From: Phoronis australis
Taxonomy: Eukaryota > Phoronida > Phoronidae
Assembly (NCBI GenBank): GCA_002633005.1
Contig: NMRA01000088.1
Coordinates: 934,864-981,232, forward strand
Direction of reading: 5' to 3'
DNA length: 46,369 nucleotides
Position numbers and translations under genes: made by a program
Part shown: positions 36,575 through 46,238 of the stretch, piece by piece
Position numbering within the stretch: the stretch's first letter is position 1
How the letters are laid out: each line of letters starts with the position of its first letter
The notes under the pieces: generated by a model
What the model was told of the DNA's origin: nothing
The model's database searches: none
Seen by the model: the letters and a program-made list of their open reading frames with translations, nothing else

Positions 36575-36800
36575 TCAATTTCGATATCGACAAAAATAAT
36601 TGCTATAATGGTGATTACCAGATTTTCAGAACATCGCTACAAATCCTCAAAATGGTACCAAATGTCGCGTTAACGACCACATTACTACACACTGCCAGCA
36701 ATGAAGTAAAAAGTTATTAAAAGTTACTTGGTTACGAACTTTCTTAAAAATGAAATTCCACTCGTGCGCCATACTGCGTTTTCAACTGAAGAATTTTTAC
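36575..36800 (+). repeat. Dispersed repeat family R2, diverged copy
   Basis: It shares with 37283-37512 the order ACAAAAATAATTGC at the left, a GCAATGAAGTAA block, and GAAATTCCACTCGTGCGCCA before CATACTG at the right. Similarity is lower than between the 7.9-kb and 37.3-kb copies. Confidence 0.5.
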
Positions 36801-37282
36801 CGAAGACATCCTACATACTAGAATTGATGATGGGAGAAAGAGTCACGAAAACCCAACAGTCCTTCAACGGACAAATCTTCCGCAACTGATCCAGCCATTG
36901 CGTTCATACATTATTTTCCCCCAAAGCGCTGTGAAATTCCCACGCATCCTTCTAGGATAAACATTATGAAATTTCTCCAAAGTAATTATCTTCCAGGATA
37001 CTAACGAATAAAATCAAAGATGGCCAATTTTAGCTCACTACTTAGGAGATTTAAATAATTGATGAGCTCAATGATAGAGCAGGAAATACAAGACAGAGCA
37101 CATGGATAGAAATCTGAAATTGGGAACAAATATAATAGCTAAAAAGGCTGTTCATTTTCCAGAGGCTTACTACATTGATGCAAACGATCAAAATTTTACT
37201 AAAAACTTGGTGACAGCGGTGAAGTATAAATCAAATAAAGTTTTTCCAACAAGTTATTAACTTGAGAAATTCCAAATACGGT

Positions 37283-37512
37283 GATTTTCCGCTCATTTCG
37301 CACAAAAATAATTGCCAAAAGTATCATTTCCCATTTTCCAAAAGTCGATTACTTCACTGCAAATAACAGAAAATTTACCAAAAGTTGTTTTATGAAATCT
37401 TCATAGGAGAGAAAAAATGCTTAGTAATAGACTAAAATTTTCACTGTTTTTTGCAGAGAAATTTGACAAAGTAGAATTTCACTTGTCGACCATAGTGTGA
37501 AAAATTCCTGTA
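37283..37512 (+). repeat. Dispersed repeat family R2, copy in opposite orientation to 7807-8095
   Basis: CATTTCGCACAAAAATAATT, GATTACTTCACTGCAAATAA, AAAATTTACCAAAAGTTGTT, AATAGACTAAAATTTT and the right-end GTCGACCATAGTGTG are complements of blocks in the 7807-8095 copy, in the expected reverse order. Only one end module is present here, versus two in the 7.8-kb copy. Confidence 0.7.
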
Positions 37513-38025
37513 CCTGAGTAGTGTTCCAACTACACTCTAGGTGAACCTTTGAACAGATTGGTGTCTAGGATGAAGCGGACAAGTTGCCACATGACATCAC
37601 AATGTGGAGAGTGCTATCTCACTATAATTCCAATGTATTCGCAGTGGATATACACCAAGAATACAGAATCTCAGTGTGAGGCCTAAGGGCAAAAAAAAGC
37701 ACAGATGGTTCTGGTTTGTATTTTTTTGTTTTGAAAACTGATGCAATGGTACGATATTTTGTAAAGGTGCTGGTGAGACAATTTTTGTTTTAAAAAATTC
37801 CAGGACATTGGCTGAAAACGAAGCAAATGGGAGCTTTTGAGTGGTGCGGCACAGGTTTCAAAATGAGTTAAGTGCAAAGTAAATAGAACCAACTAAGCTT
37901 TTTCAGGGCTAATTTACCATGAGCTTACAAGAAGAACAGCTTGACTAGAAAATTGATTTCTTGGCACCATACAGATTATGGAGGAGCTTAGAAAAATGTC
38001 CGACGTCGGCCAACTTCAGAACACT

Positions 38026-38470
38026 GCATCTCAGAAATAGCAATCGGATTTATAGGCAACTTTCAAATACTATGTTTAATACACAGTTCTCCAAAACGCT
38101 GTTAGAAATTGTTTTTAAAATGTTCCACTACTGCATGAGGGGCCGTCAAAAATAAGACTTTTATTATTTTTATGAAAATGTTGCACAAAACGCAACTGTA
38201 TCAGTATTTTCGAGATTTTATCTTGAACATTTGTATCATAGGAAACTTGGCCGTGTCATTGATCCTGTTGTTTTTCTAAAAATGTTCCTTTCTATTTATT
38301 GCTAATTTAAAAAAACAAGGTCATGTGACCTAATTAGGGGCAGATTGGTAATAAGCAAAAAATTAAAATTCTACACAATTTCTACTTCCAACAAAAAATG
38401 TATACTTCAGTTCAGTTAAATTCTATAGTTTTGTAGATATTTGGCCATTTTGATAGGGTCTTATAATAAC
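38026..38470 (-). repeat. Dispersed repeat family R1, copy 3 (inverted)
   Basis: Reading the complement from 38470 down gives GGCCAAATATCTACAAAACT, AACAACAGGATCAATG, TGATACAGTTGCGTTTTG, a TTTTTAAAACATTTC-type A-rich block and a terminal CTATTTCTGAGATGCAG. These match copies 1 and 2 in order. Confidence 0.65.
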
Positions 38471-38671
38471 GTGTTGTTTTATTACGGATTTATTGGTATT
38501 TGGACACACCGTAGCCTGATCGGCAGGCCAATTTACCAAGGTCCGTAGCAGGAGTTTGGGGTCTGTTCGGATATAAATTCGAAGTATTCTTCCGTGAAAT
38601 ACAGACAGGAGAACCTAGATCTGTGTTGTTAAGACTTGTGATTTTTTAGTTCTAAACGCACAAAACGCTTG

Positions 38672-38777
38672 CTATCCCGGCCAGTGGCTCAGAACCCGAT
38701 CCAGGCCTGTCGCGGCCGGACTGACTATCCCTGCCAGTGGCTGGGAACCCGATCAGGACCGTTGTGGCCACCGGGTC
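38672..38777 (+). repeat. GC-rich tandem duplication, 53-bp period
   Basis: CTATCCCGGCCAGTGGCTCA at 38672 recurs as CTATCCCTGCCAGTGGCTGG at 38725, each followed by GAACCCGATC and a GT-GGCC block. Two units, unusually GC-rich compared with surrounding DNA. Unknown origin. Confidence 0.65.
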
Positions 38778-39043
38778 TGGCACGAACATAAACCTGATTG
38801 AATTGTAAACTAAACCTCCAGTCACCAAAAGATTATAATAATGAGCACGTAATTATTTATGTGAATTAGCTATAAAACTGAAAATCTACTTACTTGTATT
38901 TCTAAATTAAGATTCCCTTAACATGTGACCATAGCATATAAAATCGAGTAATTGTTTCACAACTGCTTTCTCTCAGCACTGAATTAGCATGCGCTCACAG
39001 GGCCTCGGTGCCTGGTCAATTACCTTTATTGCCGGCATCAAAA

Positions 39044-39090
39044 GCCGGGTAGCGCAGTGGTTTATTCATTGCTGGCTTCTCAACATTTGC
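39044..39090 (+). repeat. tRNA-like SINE head (A-box part)
   Basis: GGGTAGCGCAGTGGTTTATT and the following GCTGGCTTCTCAAC match the 5' end of many tRNA-derived SINEs. A possible B box (CAGTTCGAACCGG) is about 250 bp away at 39304, too far to belong to the same promoter. Likely a truncated element. Confidence 0.5.
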
Positions 39091-39303
39091 ACTTACAATA
39101 CTGCAAAGGCATTACAAATTGTGTCTAATGAGACAGACTTTGTTTTGGTTTTAAATAAGCCTTGGTTAGTAAGAGAATAATTCATTTTGAAACAGAATGC
39201 AGAATAGCGTCTACATGGCAACTAGCCCGGCGCCAATCCCGACTTAGTCAAGAGCTCATCTCACGAAGACTTCACAGGTCGAATCGTTAGGTTTCACAGG
39301 CTG

Positions 39304-39610
39304 TCAGTTCGAACCGGAATACACTGATCTAAAAATACTAGAGAGGCGCCGTGAACATGCACAGGCAACGGAACGTATGGATAGTTCTTTGGTAAGCCGG
39401 AATTCATCAGAGAAATCACAGTTGACGAAATGCCGGCCACAGACTTGGAGATGTTTCGCAGCCTCATATTTCAAGTTAACAGCGTACCTTTCATTCTTCA
39501 CTACCGCGAGCCACTTCCTAAGCATAGGGCTCTCGAGGAAGTTGAAAAAACGATATACCCGCTTTCTTCGCAGCTTCGTAGTTCGGACAAGCAGGTACGA
39601 TGCTGGCAAA
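39304..39610 (-). pseudogene. THAP-domain fragment, frameshifted (pseudogene or decayed transposon piece)
   Basis: Two overlapping minus-strand frames together give THAP-domain signatures. In one, from about 39607, IVPACPNYEAAK then ISFFQLP resembles the VPGCxN and SFFRFP start of the domain. From the run of six T's near 39552, the other frame takes over with MLRKWLAVVKNERY and later HLQVCGRHFVNCDF, which contains the C-x2-H zinc ligands and the VC..HF..DF signature of THAP. A one-base shift is needed to join them. The first zinc Cys (CxVPxC) appears lost, with Ser in its place. The second frame runs on to a stop at 39304 without the usual AVPT box. THAP domains occur in P-element-type transposases and in domesticated DNA-binding proteins. 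I found no transposase catalytic region nearby. Confidence 0.6.
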
Positions 39611-41098
39611 TATAGCGGTATTCATTCTGCAGATGAATCACTGACGTCGTTGCATCATTTCTCACCTTCCTCACAGGTTAACGCGACACCTATCGGCAAG
39701 GTGAGGTCGACCGTATAAGTGGCGATGTGGATATAGACCGATTAAGACGGTAAAAAGGACTAATTAAATCGGGTGGCATTCTCCTTTAAGGTTTAAGGTC
39801 ACAACAACATGGGAGACAAAAGAAACCAAACACCAATGACCATTCTGTGTATTCTCCAAATGCAACCACGGCACATGTAGGCTACAGATAAATCAGGGGA
39901 CCTAACTACCAAACAACACAGGAATTGTTGAAGCTTAGCACTGTAACTAGTAAAGTTTTAACCAATTTTGAGCAATTGCAGCATTTCTCACTTTCATGGT
40001 CAGATAACATTATTCTGAATGTCCACACTTTTTCAAAATATTGTCTGGTGGTAGCTTTAACACAAAACTTAAACACGATAAAGAATCCAGTTGGTGCTGC
40101 GCATCTTTAGCCAAAAAACAAGAGAATAACGTCTCACTCTTCAGCTATATTGTGTCCTAAATAGAACCAGTTGCCCTAGAAATATGCATATGTTGACATT
40201 CTGCAGGTGTGAGTCACGACACCTTCAGCACAGAACGAAGTAGGGCAACTGACACGACATTTTCTTCTTTCGTTACTTGCGAAAAAACGATGCTCAATCT
40301 TTTGCCATCATCAATCACAACAACTACTCAATAATGTAATACCAGTAGATGCACATAAACTGTCATATCACCATAACCTCCAGGCATGTACTAACTGAGT
40401 TCTGCATTTATGACACGTGTCCACTAGGACTACTAGTATCATCTTTTTGCAGAAAATAACCAGCTCTACTACTACCATACGAAAAAGTGCCTCTAGAAAC
40501 TAGGTTTCAAAGCCTTTCATATCATCCGCGGGCACATTTCGCGAGTTAGCAAGACTAAGCATGTGAAAGGCTCACAACCGTACACGAGTACACCTTTGCG
40601 CAGCGTAGCCAAAGTACACTGCCGTCTGATCATTAGAATTATGAGTAAATCACGTTCATATCCGTTCCTGTTTTTGGGATACTTGTTGCAGGGTTTTGAT
40701 CATTTCTTTGCACCTAATCCACCCATTTCCAACATTTCTGTGTTGCTCAGGCACAAAGGTTTTTCATTTACATTCCTGATGAGGCCAAAACAGTATCCTC
40801 CGGTGACAAAAAATCTCCTGGTTAGAATCAGTTTCCACTTGTGCAAACACTCAGCATGCAACAGGTTTATAACCACATAAGTAAATAGCAGAGTAGCAGA
40901 CCGCCTCGATGTGGATCAGGACATGGATGGGGCTTCCTCTAACTGGAATAATTCACCTATCAAAAAGCACAGGTACCTTCCCCTAAGGTCAAAGAGGGCC
41001 TTCACTGGGTTTTCATTTTCCAGCATATAATTTTTAGTTTCCCCATACAAAACAATAACACATATGGTACTCTTTGGTAATGATTTTACCAAGCAAGT

Positions 41099-41280
41099 TA
41101 CAGTAAGAGACAAAAGTATTCGGACAAAATACCATTTCCCCTGTCATGACGGCTAATTCCGTTAAAATAAAAAATGTCTGGTACATGATGACTATTAGGG
41201 CAGCAAAATTCTAATTATAAAATGTCATAGCCACCTCACTAACTTTCCTCTTAAATTACCCTTCATTCTCAGTCATCAGG
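41099..41280 (+). mobile_element. Tc1/mariner-like MITE, copy 2 (right end decayed)
   Basis: TACAGTAAGAGACAAAAGTA followed by TTCGGACAAAATACCA is a typical Tc1/mariner terminus. Matching blocks to 35184-35375 include CATGACGGCTAATTC, GCAAAATTCTAATTATAAAA and CACTAACTTTCCTCTTAAAT. The right terminus is not recognisable. Confidence 0.6.
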
Positions 41281-43446
41281 GGAGACTACTCTGGCGATGA
41301 ATTCACCTTCATGACGAGTCATTCTCTCTTAATAGTTATGGCTTGTACAAGTTGTGCTGCATATTGAGGTTACATTGGAGGGTCACACAAGGCCAACTTC
41401 AAGTCAAGATGAAACAAGAATGAAGTGACTCATTAAGCCAAAGACATCACACACAAATTGTACTACAACGACACAAAACGAAAAGTGTGAATTTCAACAA
41501 CACTAGTTTTGAGAGAATTACAGAGTGAAACCAACACATCCGACACTCGCCACTGTGCGAGATGGTGATAGTCACGTTTATACGTATAGAGGGCTGAGTA
41601 TAACTGCATGAACTTGCGACATGATCTCGCCTGCAAAATTTCATAAGCGTTTCATTGTATCTCATGATTTTTCCATCAACATGCCCGGAGAACATTTTTG
41701 TCATTTGTTGAGTTCTTGAATTTCCCATAAGAAAATAAAACCTTGCTTTTGTTAGTGAGGTTCAAACAATCCTTTGATTTTTGATGAAGCACAATGGGGG
41801 CATCTATATTTTCACTTCCTGTTGCATTTGATTGACAGAAGGTCAATTCCTAATCGAGTTATTCCAGTGTTAAACGTACTTTAGCCATGAAAAAGAATGT
41901 GGTCGTTCTACTGCTCGTCTAATCCTGCTTCATAAAAGAACAGGATGCTCAACTATTGCTGACGAGATGTTCCGCTGAAAAATTCGGATTCTTACCCTTT
42001 TACCGAATCAGCCTAATAAATGTGAGAGAGTTAGCCCCATTAAAAGACACATATTTGAACAGTTTTTCATAGATTCGAATCAATTCCATAACCCTTACAC
42101 AAAGCTTATTTATTGACCTTGTAGTCTCTCACACACAACAATCCCAAATAAAAAGTCCTGCTAGAAAAACCGTCTATTACAATTTGGACCCATAAAATGA
42201 ACTCTTTCACATACATTTCTATTGGAAAAGGCCTCCTTAAAAAGAGAAACTGGACGCAAATATGAGCAGCAGAACTCGTAAATGGCACAGGTACGTGCAC
42301 CCTTGGCATAGATTACAATTCTTGAATGTCAACCGACCAAGCGCTGTACTCAACATCATGCTGTTCAAAGTGCCCAAATTTCGCACGTAACCATAGAAAT
42401 CCATGGGTAAAACGGTCAACTGTGGTTACAAAAACACGGCATGAAAAATAACGACAACATGGTGAGGTATTAAGCACAGAACTGGCAATACATCTTAACC
42501 TTACTTGAACAAACCGTACTTAACTTTACAACAAAAGTTTCTAACTTGCGACATGATTATTCCTCAAAAATGGTTATCAAGGTCAGTGACCTAAAGATAC
42601 AGATGGTGGCAGGTGTGGAGGTAAACTACAGGTACACACCGACACTTGACTGAAGTGTGTAATTAAAGACGTTCATCACCCACGGCAATGTTATACAAAT
42701 CTGTGATGTGACAGCCAACAGACCACCAGCATTTAGGATGAACAGCCAAAATCCGCATGTCGCACATACTTGGCATAATCATACTCTCTGGAACGTTAAT
42801 TTTCCTGTGCACAGTCAAATAGCAAAAATAGTGTCAATGCACACGGCTTCAGTAAAATCTCACAAATTTTTGGTAAAAATAATAACCAGAAATGCCCATT
42901 CATCATTTTTCGAAAGCTTCAAACACGCGAATGCAAACAATTTTCAAAATAGTCTGGAAATGATAGGGATGGTACAGAGCTCTTGAAAATGATGTAGCAA
43001 CACTGTGGTGCTTAAGTCAAGAGACTAAATATCACCTGTCCACACTATTTCATTCCAAGTTGGTGGTATTATACCCTATTTTCCCAGTAAGACAAGCTTG
43101 TGCAACTACTAAGCAGTCCACTGACACAACATTATGATGAATCACCTGGAATCACGGACTTCATCTGTGACTCGAATCTGTCACTAATAAACTTAATACT
43201 GGCCTCAAAACAGCACGAGATAAATCTCAAAAGTATCTCCATTAAAAACAACAAGGAATAATTTGATTTCAGGAGAATTTGGGTCAAGCCACGACATCTG
43301 GTTAGCACTCCGCGATGTAATTGGGCGTATCCGAACAATACCACATACCAACTGAACATCAACAACGATGCAAATCCTGTTCAGGTTACGTGGAGCTTTT
43401 TAGCAATTAAAATGTTCGCCGGTAAACGGCTTCAGTGCCCACTTAC

Positions 43447-43479
43447 CTGGCAACCTGGAGACATTACATGGCGACTCAT
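43447..43479 (-). other. Possible first coding exon (ATG to strong donor)
   Basis: On the minus strand an in-frame TGA 18 bp upstream is followed by an ATG and 11 codons (MSRHVMSPGCQ), which end at CCAG|GTAAGTGGG, an excellent donor. Such a layout is what a short initiator exon would look like, and it could in principle be the start of the PDZ gene. The peptide matches nothing I recognise, and strong donors occur by chance, so this is a weak candidate. Confidence 0.15.
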
Positions 43480-44442
43480 GACATCAGAAAGTGTTCAACA
43501 GCACACAATGCTCACAGCAAACACAGCATCACGCGCCAGGGGCGCATTAGACATACTCCACAAAGCTTTGAATAACAGGTAGAGTTGAAAAAACCCGCCC
43601 TTTAAACGTTAACACGTTAGCCGGTGGTTGATAGAATTCCAGGAAGACAAGGGATGCAGAAGGAGTGTGTACAAAGCTTTGTGTGCGAGTCAACCGCTTG
43701 AAGGTATTGGTAGTATCTGGCAAATGACAACAGTTCTCTGTGCGGTGACTAAAGAGCAGCCTAGCACCGTGTATTGATCTTAGCATATACTGGAATACAT
43801 ATATGCACACAAACGTACACACGCACACAGAGAGAGACAGTAAGCCCCTGACTAGGCAGTGTTTATGACAGAGTGTGAGTGACAGTCACTGACTGTGTGT
43901 GATAAGCAATGAACTAGTGAGGGCGGAAACCGATAAAAATCGTTATTGTCTCCAGCGATATTGATCGGCCTGTCAGTTGATGAACTTCTGCTGGTATGTG
44001 CGGACGGCACAGTGGGGAGCGGATGTGAGCAAACGTGGGCTAATTAGCTGCTATGTAAATTATACAGGCACACAAAGCAAGCTGATGCATGAGTATGACT
44101 TCACTGGATAACAAGCTGATGATTGCGTTGGTTTGGGCAAAGACAAGGGAATACCATCTCCTGACTGGTAGCTGGAAGGACAACTACCACCAATTCACAG
44201 AATCTATGGCAGATTGTTTTTGATTAATTTATAACATTTGGTCTTATACCATAAAGTTTCGAAAAAATGATGTAAAATGTGTACAAACGGATTACAATTA
44301 ATGAAGGGACGGGTACGACTACCTATTCAGTGTTCTCCACAACCTGCTTTGACTTGCCACAGTTACGAGTTTGGATTTTGCAGCGTTAAGTTGAGCTCAC
44401 CTGCGTCTGATTTGAAAAAACTAAGTTTAAATTCATGGGAAA

Positions 44443-44718
44443 TTAGTCATTTGCTAAGCTAATTAATAGATTTTGAAAGTCTGGCACCGGCTCAGAATAT
44501 TGATTCCTGGGCTTCGCATACAAATCCCCCCAGAATGAACCCAGACTTTTCATCATTTCATCGCCATCAAGTTTGTATCTTCCATAACGGAGAACACTTA
44601 ATCTACCATCATTCTTAATACTTAAACAATGCCGATAGTGACCACCAGGCTGAACTACCTGACTACCCTTTATTCCAAAAGTGAACAAATCCAGCACACC
44701 TTGCATGTCCCAGTGCAA
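44443..44718 (-). CDS. Orphan 91-codon ORF, coding-like, unknown
   Basis: The peptide includes FTFGIKGSQVVQPGGHYRHC, LSIKNDGRLSVLRYGRYKLD, GDEMMKSLGSFWGDLYAK and a tail ending SLAND-stop. Its composition looks like a real globular protein, with G, Y, W and charged residues well mixed. I know of no family match. There is no ATG at the 5' end (it begins with TTG), and the frame continues upstream into the left arm of the foldback element at 44709, so it is probably an exon fragment, a terminal exon or part of a transposable element rather than a complete gene. Confidence 0.3.
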   Translation of the reverse strand: MHWDMQGVLDLFTFGIKGSQVVQPGGHYRHCLSIKNDGRLSVLRYGRYKLDGDEMMKSLGSFWGDLYAKPRNQYSEPVPDFQNLLISLAND

Positions 44719-45152
44719 GGTACCTAAACTACACGGTCAACGGACTCATAAACACGACTCACGGACCTGCAAACACCGTCCACTGACTCACAAACACGGG
44801 AACGGACTCACTAAACACGATCCACGCACCCAAATACACGGGACACGGACTCATATTCACGAGGAAACACGGTTAAAGGACCGCCAAACACGGGTCACGG
44901 ACAAAATGAAGATGTCAGCTGACCCAGGAAGCCGATGAGTCCGTGACCCGTGTTTGGCGGTCCGTTAACCGTGTTTCCTCGTGAAAATGAGTCCGTGTCC
45001 AGTGTACTTGGGTGCGTGGATCGTGTTTTGGGAGTCCGTTCCCGTGTTTGTGAGTCAGTGGACGGTGTTTGCAGGTCCATGAGTCGTGTTCATGCGTCCG
45101 TGCCCGTGTTTATGAGTCCGTTGACCGTGTAGTTTAGGTACCTTGCAGTGGG
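44709..45152. mobile_element. Foldback element, 444 bp, with arms of ~194 and ~214 bp
   Basis: The left arm (44709-44902) and right arm (44939-45152) are nearly perfect inverted copies: the ends CCCAGTGCAAGGTACCTAAA and TTTAGGTACCTTGCAGTGGG match with one mismatch. A 36-bp non-palindromic centre (44903-44938) separates them. Each arm is itself made of imperfect ~20-bp units around CGTGTTTNTGAGTCCGT. The right arm has one extra unit near 45085-45105, which explains the length difference. This organisation (long inverted repeats with internal tandem subrepeats) is that of Foldback/FT-type elements. It encodes nothing convincing. No clear target-site duplication was seen. Confidence 0.88.
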
Positions 45153-45770
45153 TTGTAACTCTCCACCATCTTCACACTTCTAAAGGGCAAAAACCTGACC
45201 AAACATGGGACACACTATTCACGCACTTTTTCACATCCTAAAGCTTCCCTACAGTTCAAGAGACCCAACCATAGCTACTTGTTATATATACTTGCTGAGA
45301 ACGCCACTGTCATTTTGACAGCAAAACAATAAAAAGAACCACTACGTAACATTACTTCAATCACGTTTCTTGGTTTTCCGCATAAAAAGATCAGACTCTT
45401 CAAACTTGGCTCAAGATTTTAAACATGGCCGACGACTTTACCAACGTGGGTGAATCCAAACTGTTACACAGCCATGATATAAGCCAGAGTGTGTACATTA
45501 TGCTCAAGGAATTGTGTCAAGGATGAATATCACTTTTCGTTTGCTTTTTCTGAAATCAGAGCTAAGTGTCTAAGTGAATGCCTTCCCTGTTTAAATTTCA
45601 TAGACTGTTAAATAATCTTGATACCTCAGTAGTGAAATATGTTTACTACGCCATCTACGAAAGTAACAGCTCAGGTATTGCTGACTAGTGTACATAGCAC
45701 TCCAGTGTACTTGTTTCTATGTTGTACTTTGGGCCAATGGCCATGTGTACAATAAAGAATTGCCTTGTAT

Positions 45771-45812
45771 AAGCCAGCATTTAACCACTACACCACTAGC
45801 TCAACCTCAAGT
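45771..45812 (-). repeat. tRNA-like A-box segment (truncated SINE candidate)
   Basis: On the minus strand GCTAGTGGTGTAGTGGTTAA then ATGCTGGCTT matches the 5' part of tRNA-derived SINEs. No B box is seen downstream, so it is at best a truncated element. Confidence 0.35.
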
Positions 45813-46238
45813 CAGGGCAAGCATTAGCGACTGAGCACAGTTCTATGGTTTACATGCAACATATGCCTAAGTTAGGTTTAAAAGCCTTCCCAAGAGATTT
45901 ACGTTACCTCTCAACAAAGACATCCAAGGAACGTCATGAATTTGTAATTTGCAAACCCCCTCAGCCACCAGGTATTCCACAACTACATGGTGTATTTGTT
46001 GAAACAACATTAAAACACCCAAACTAGGTCAGGCTCAGACACAAGGTGTACTTCCAAATCAATAGTGATCAGATTTCTGTCTATTGATTTTAGCTCAGCA
46101 AACAAGCTGGCTCCAAAACAACATAAATGAACTTCATAAATAAAGCTTCACAATTTTTCATTGTTGAATGATTAAGTAGACATGGGACATGTTTCTCGAA
46201 GAGTCTAGGACGACAATTTTTTGGCTTTTGATTTTTAC

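Larger units (their letters stand above)
21893..46238. other. 24-kb region without a recognised exon of the PDZ gene; repeat-rich
   Basis: It presumably starts as the intron upstream of the PDZ1 3' exon. I looked on the minus strand for the missing PDZ1 5' half (a GLGF loop and a GIFV strand) and for an L27 domain and did not find them. Contents are listed separately: R1, R2 and Tc1-like repeats, SINE heads, a short telomere-like tract, a THAP-like fragment, a foldback element and an orphan ORF. Whether the whole region is one intron or includes an intergenic boundary cannot be decided here. Confidence 0.5.
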
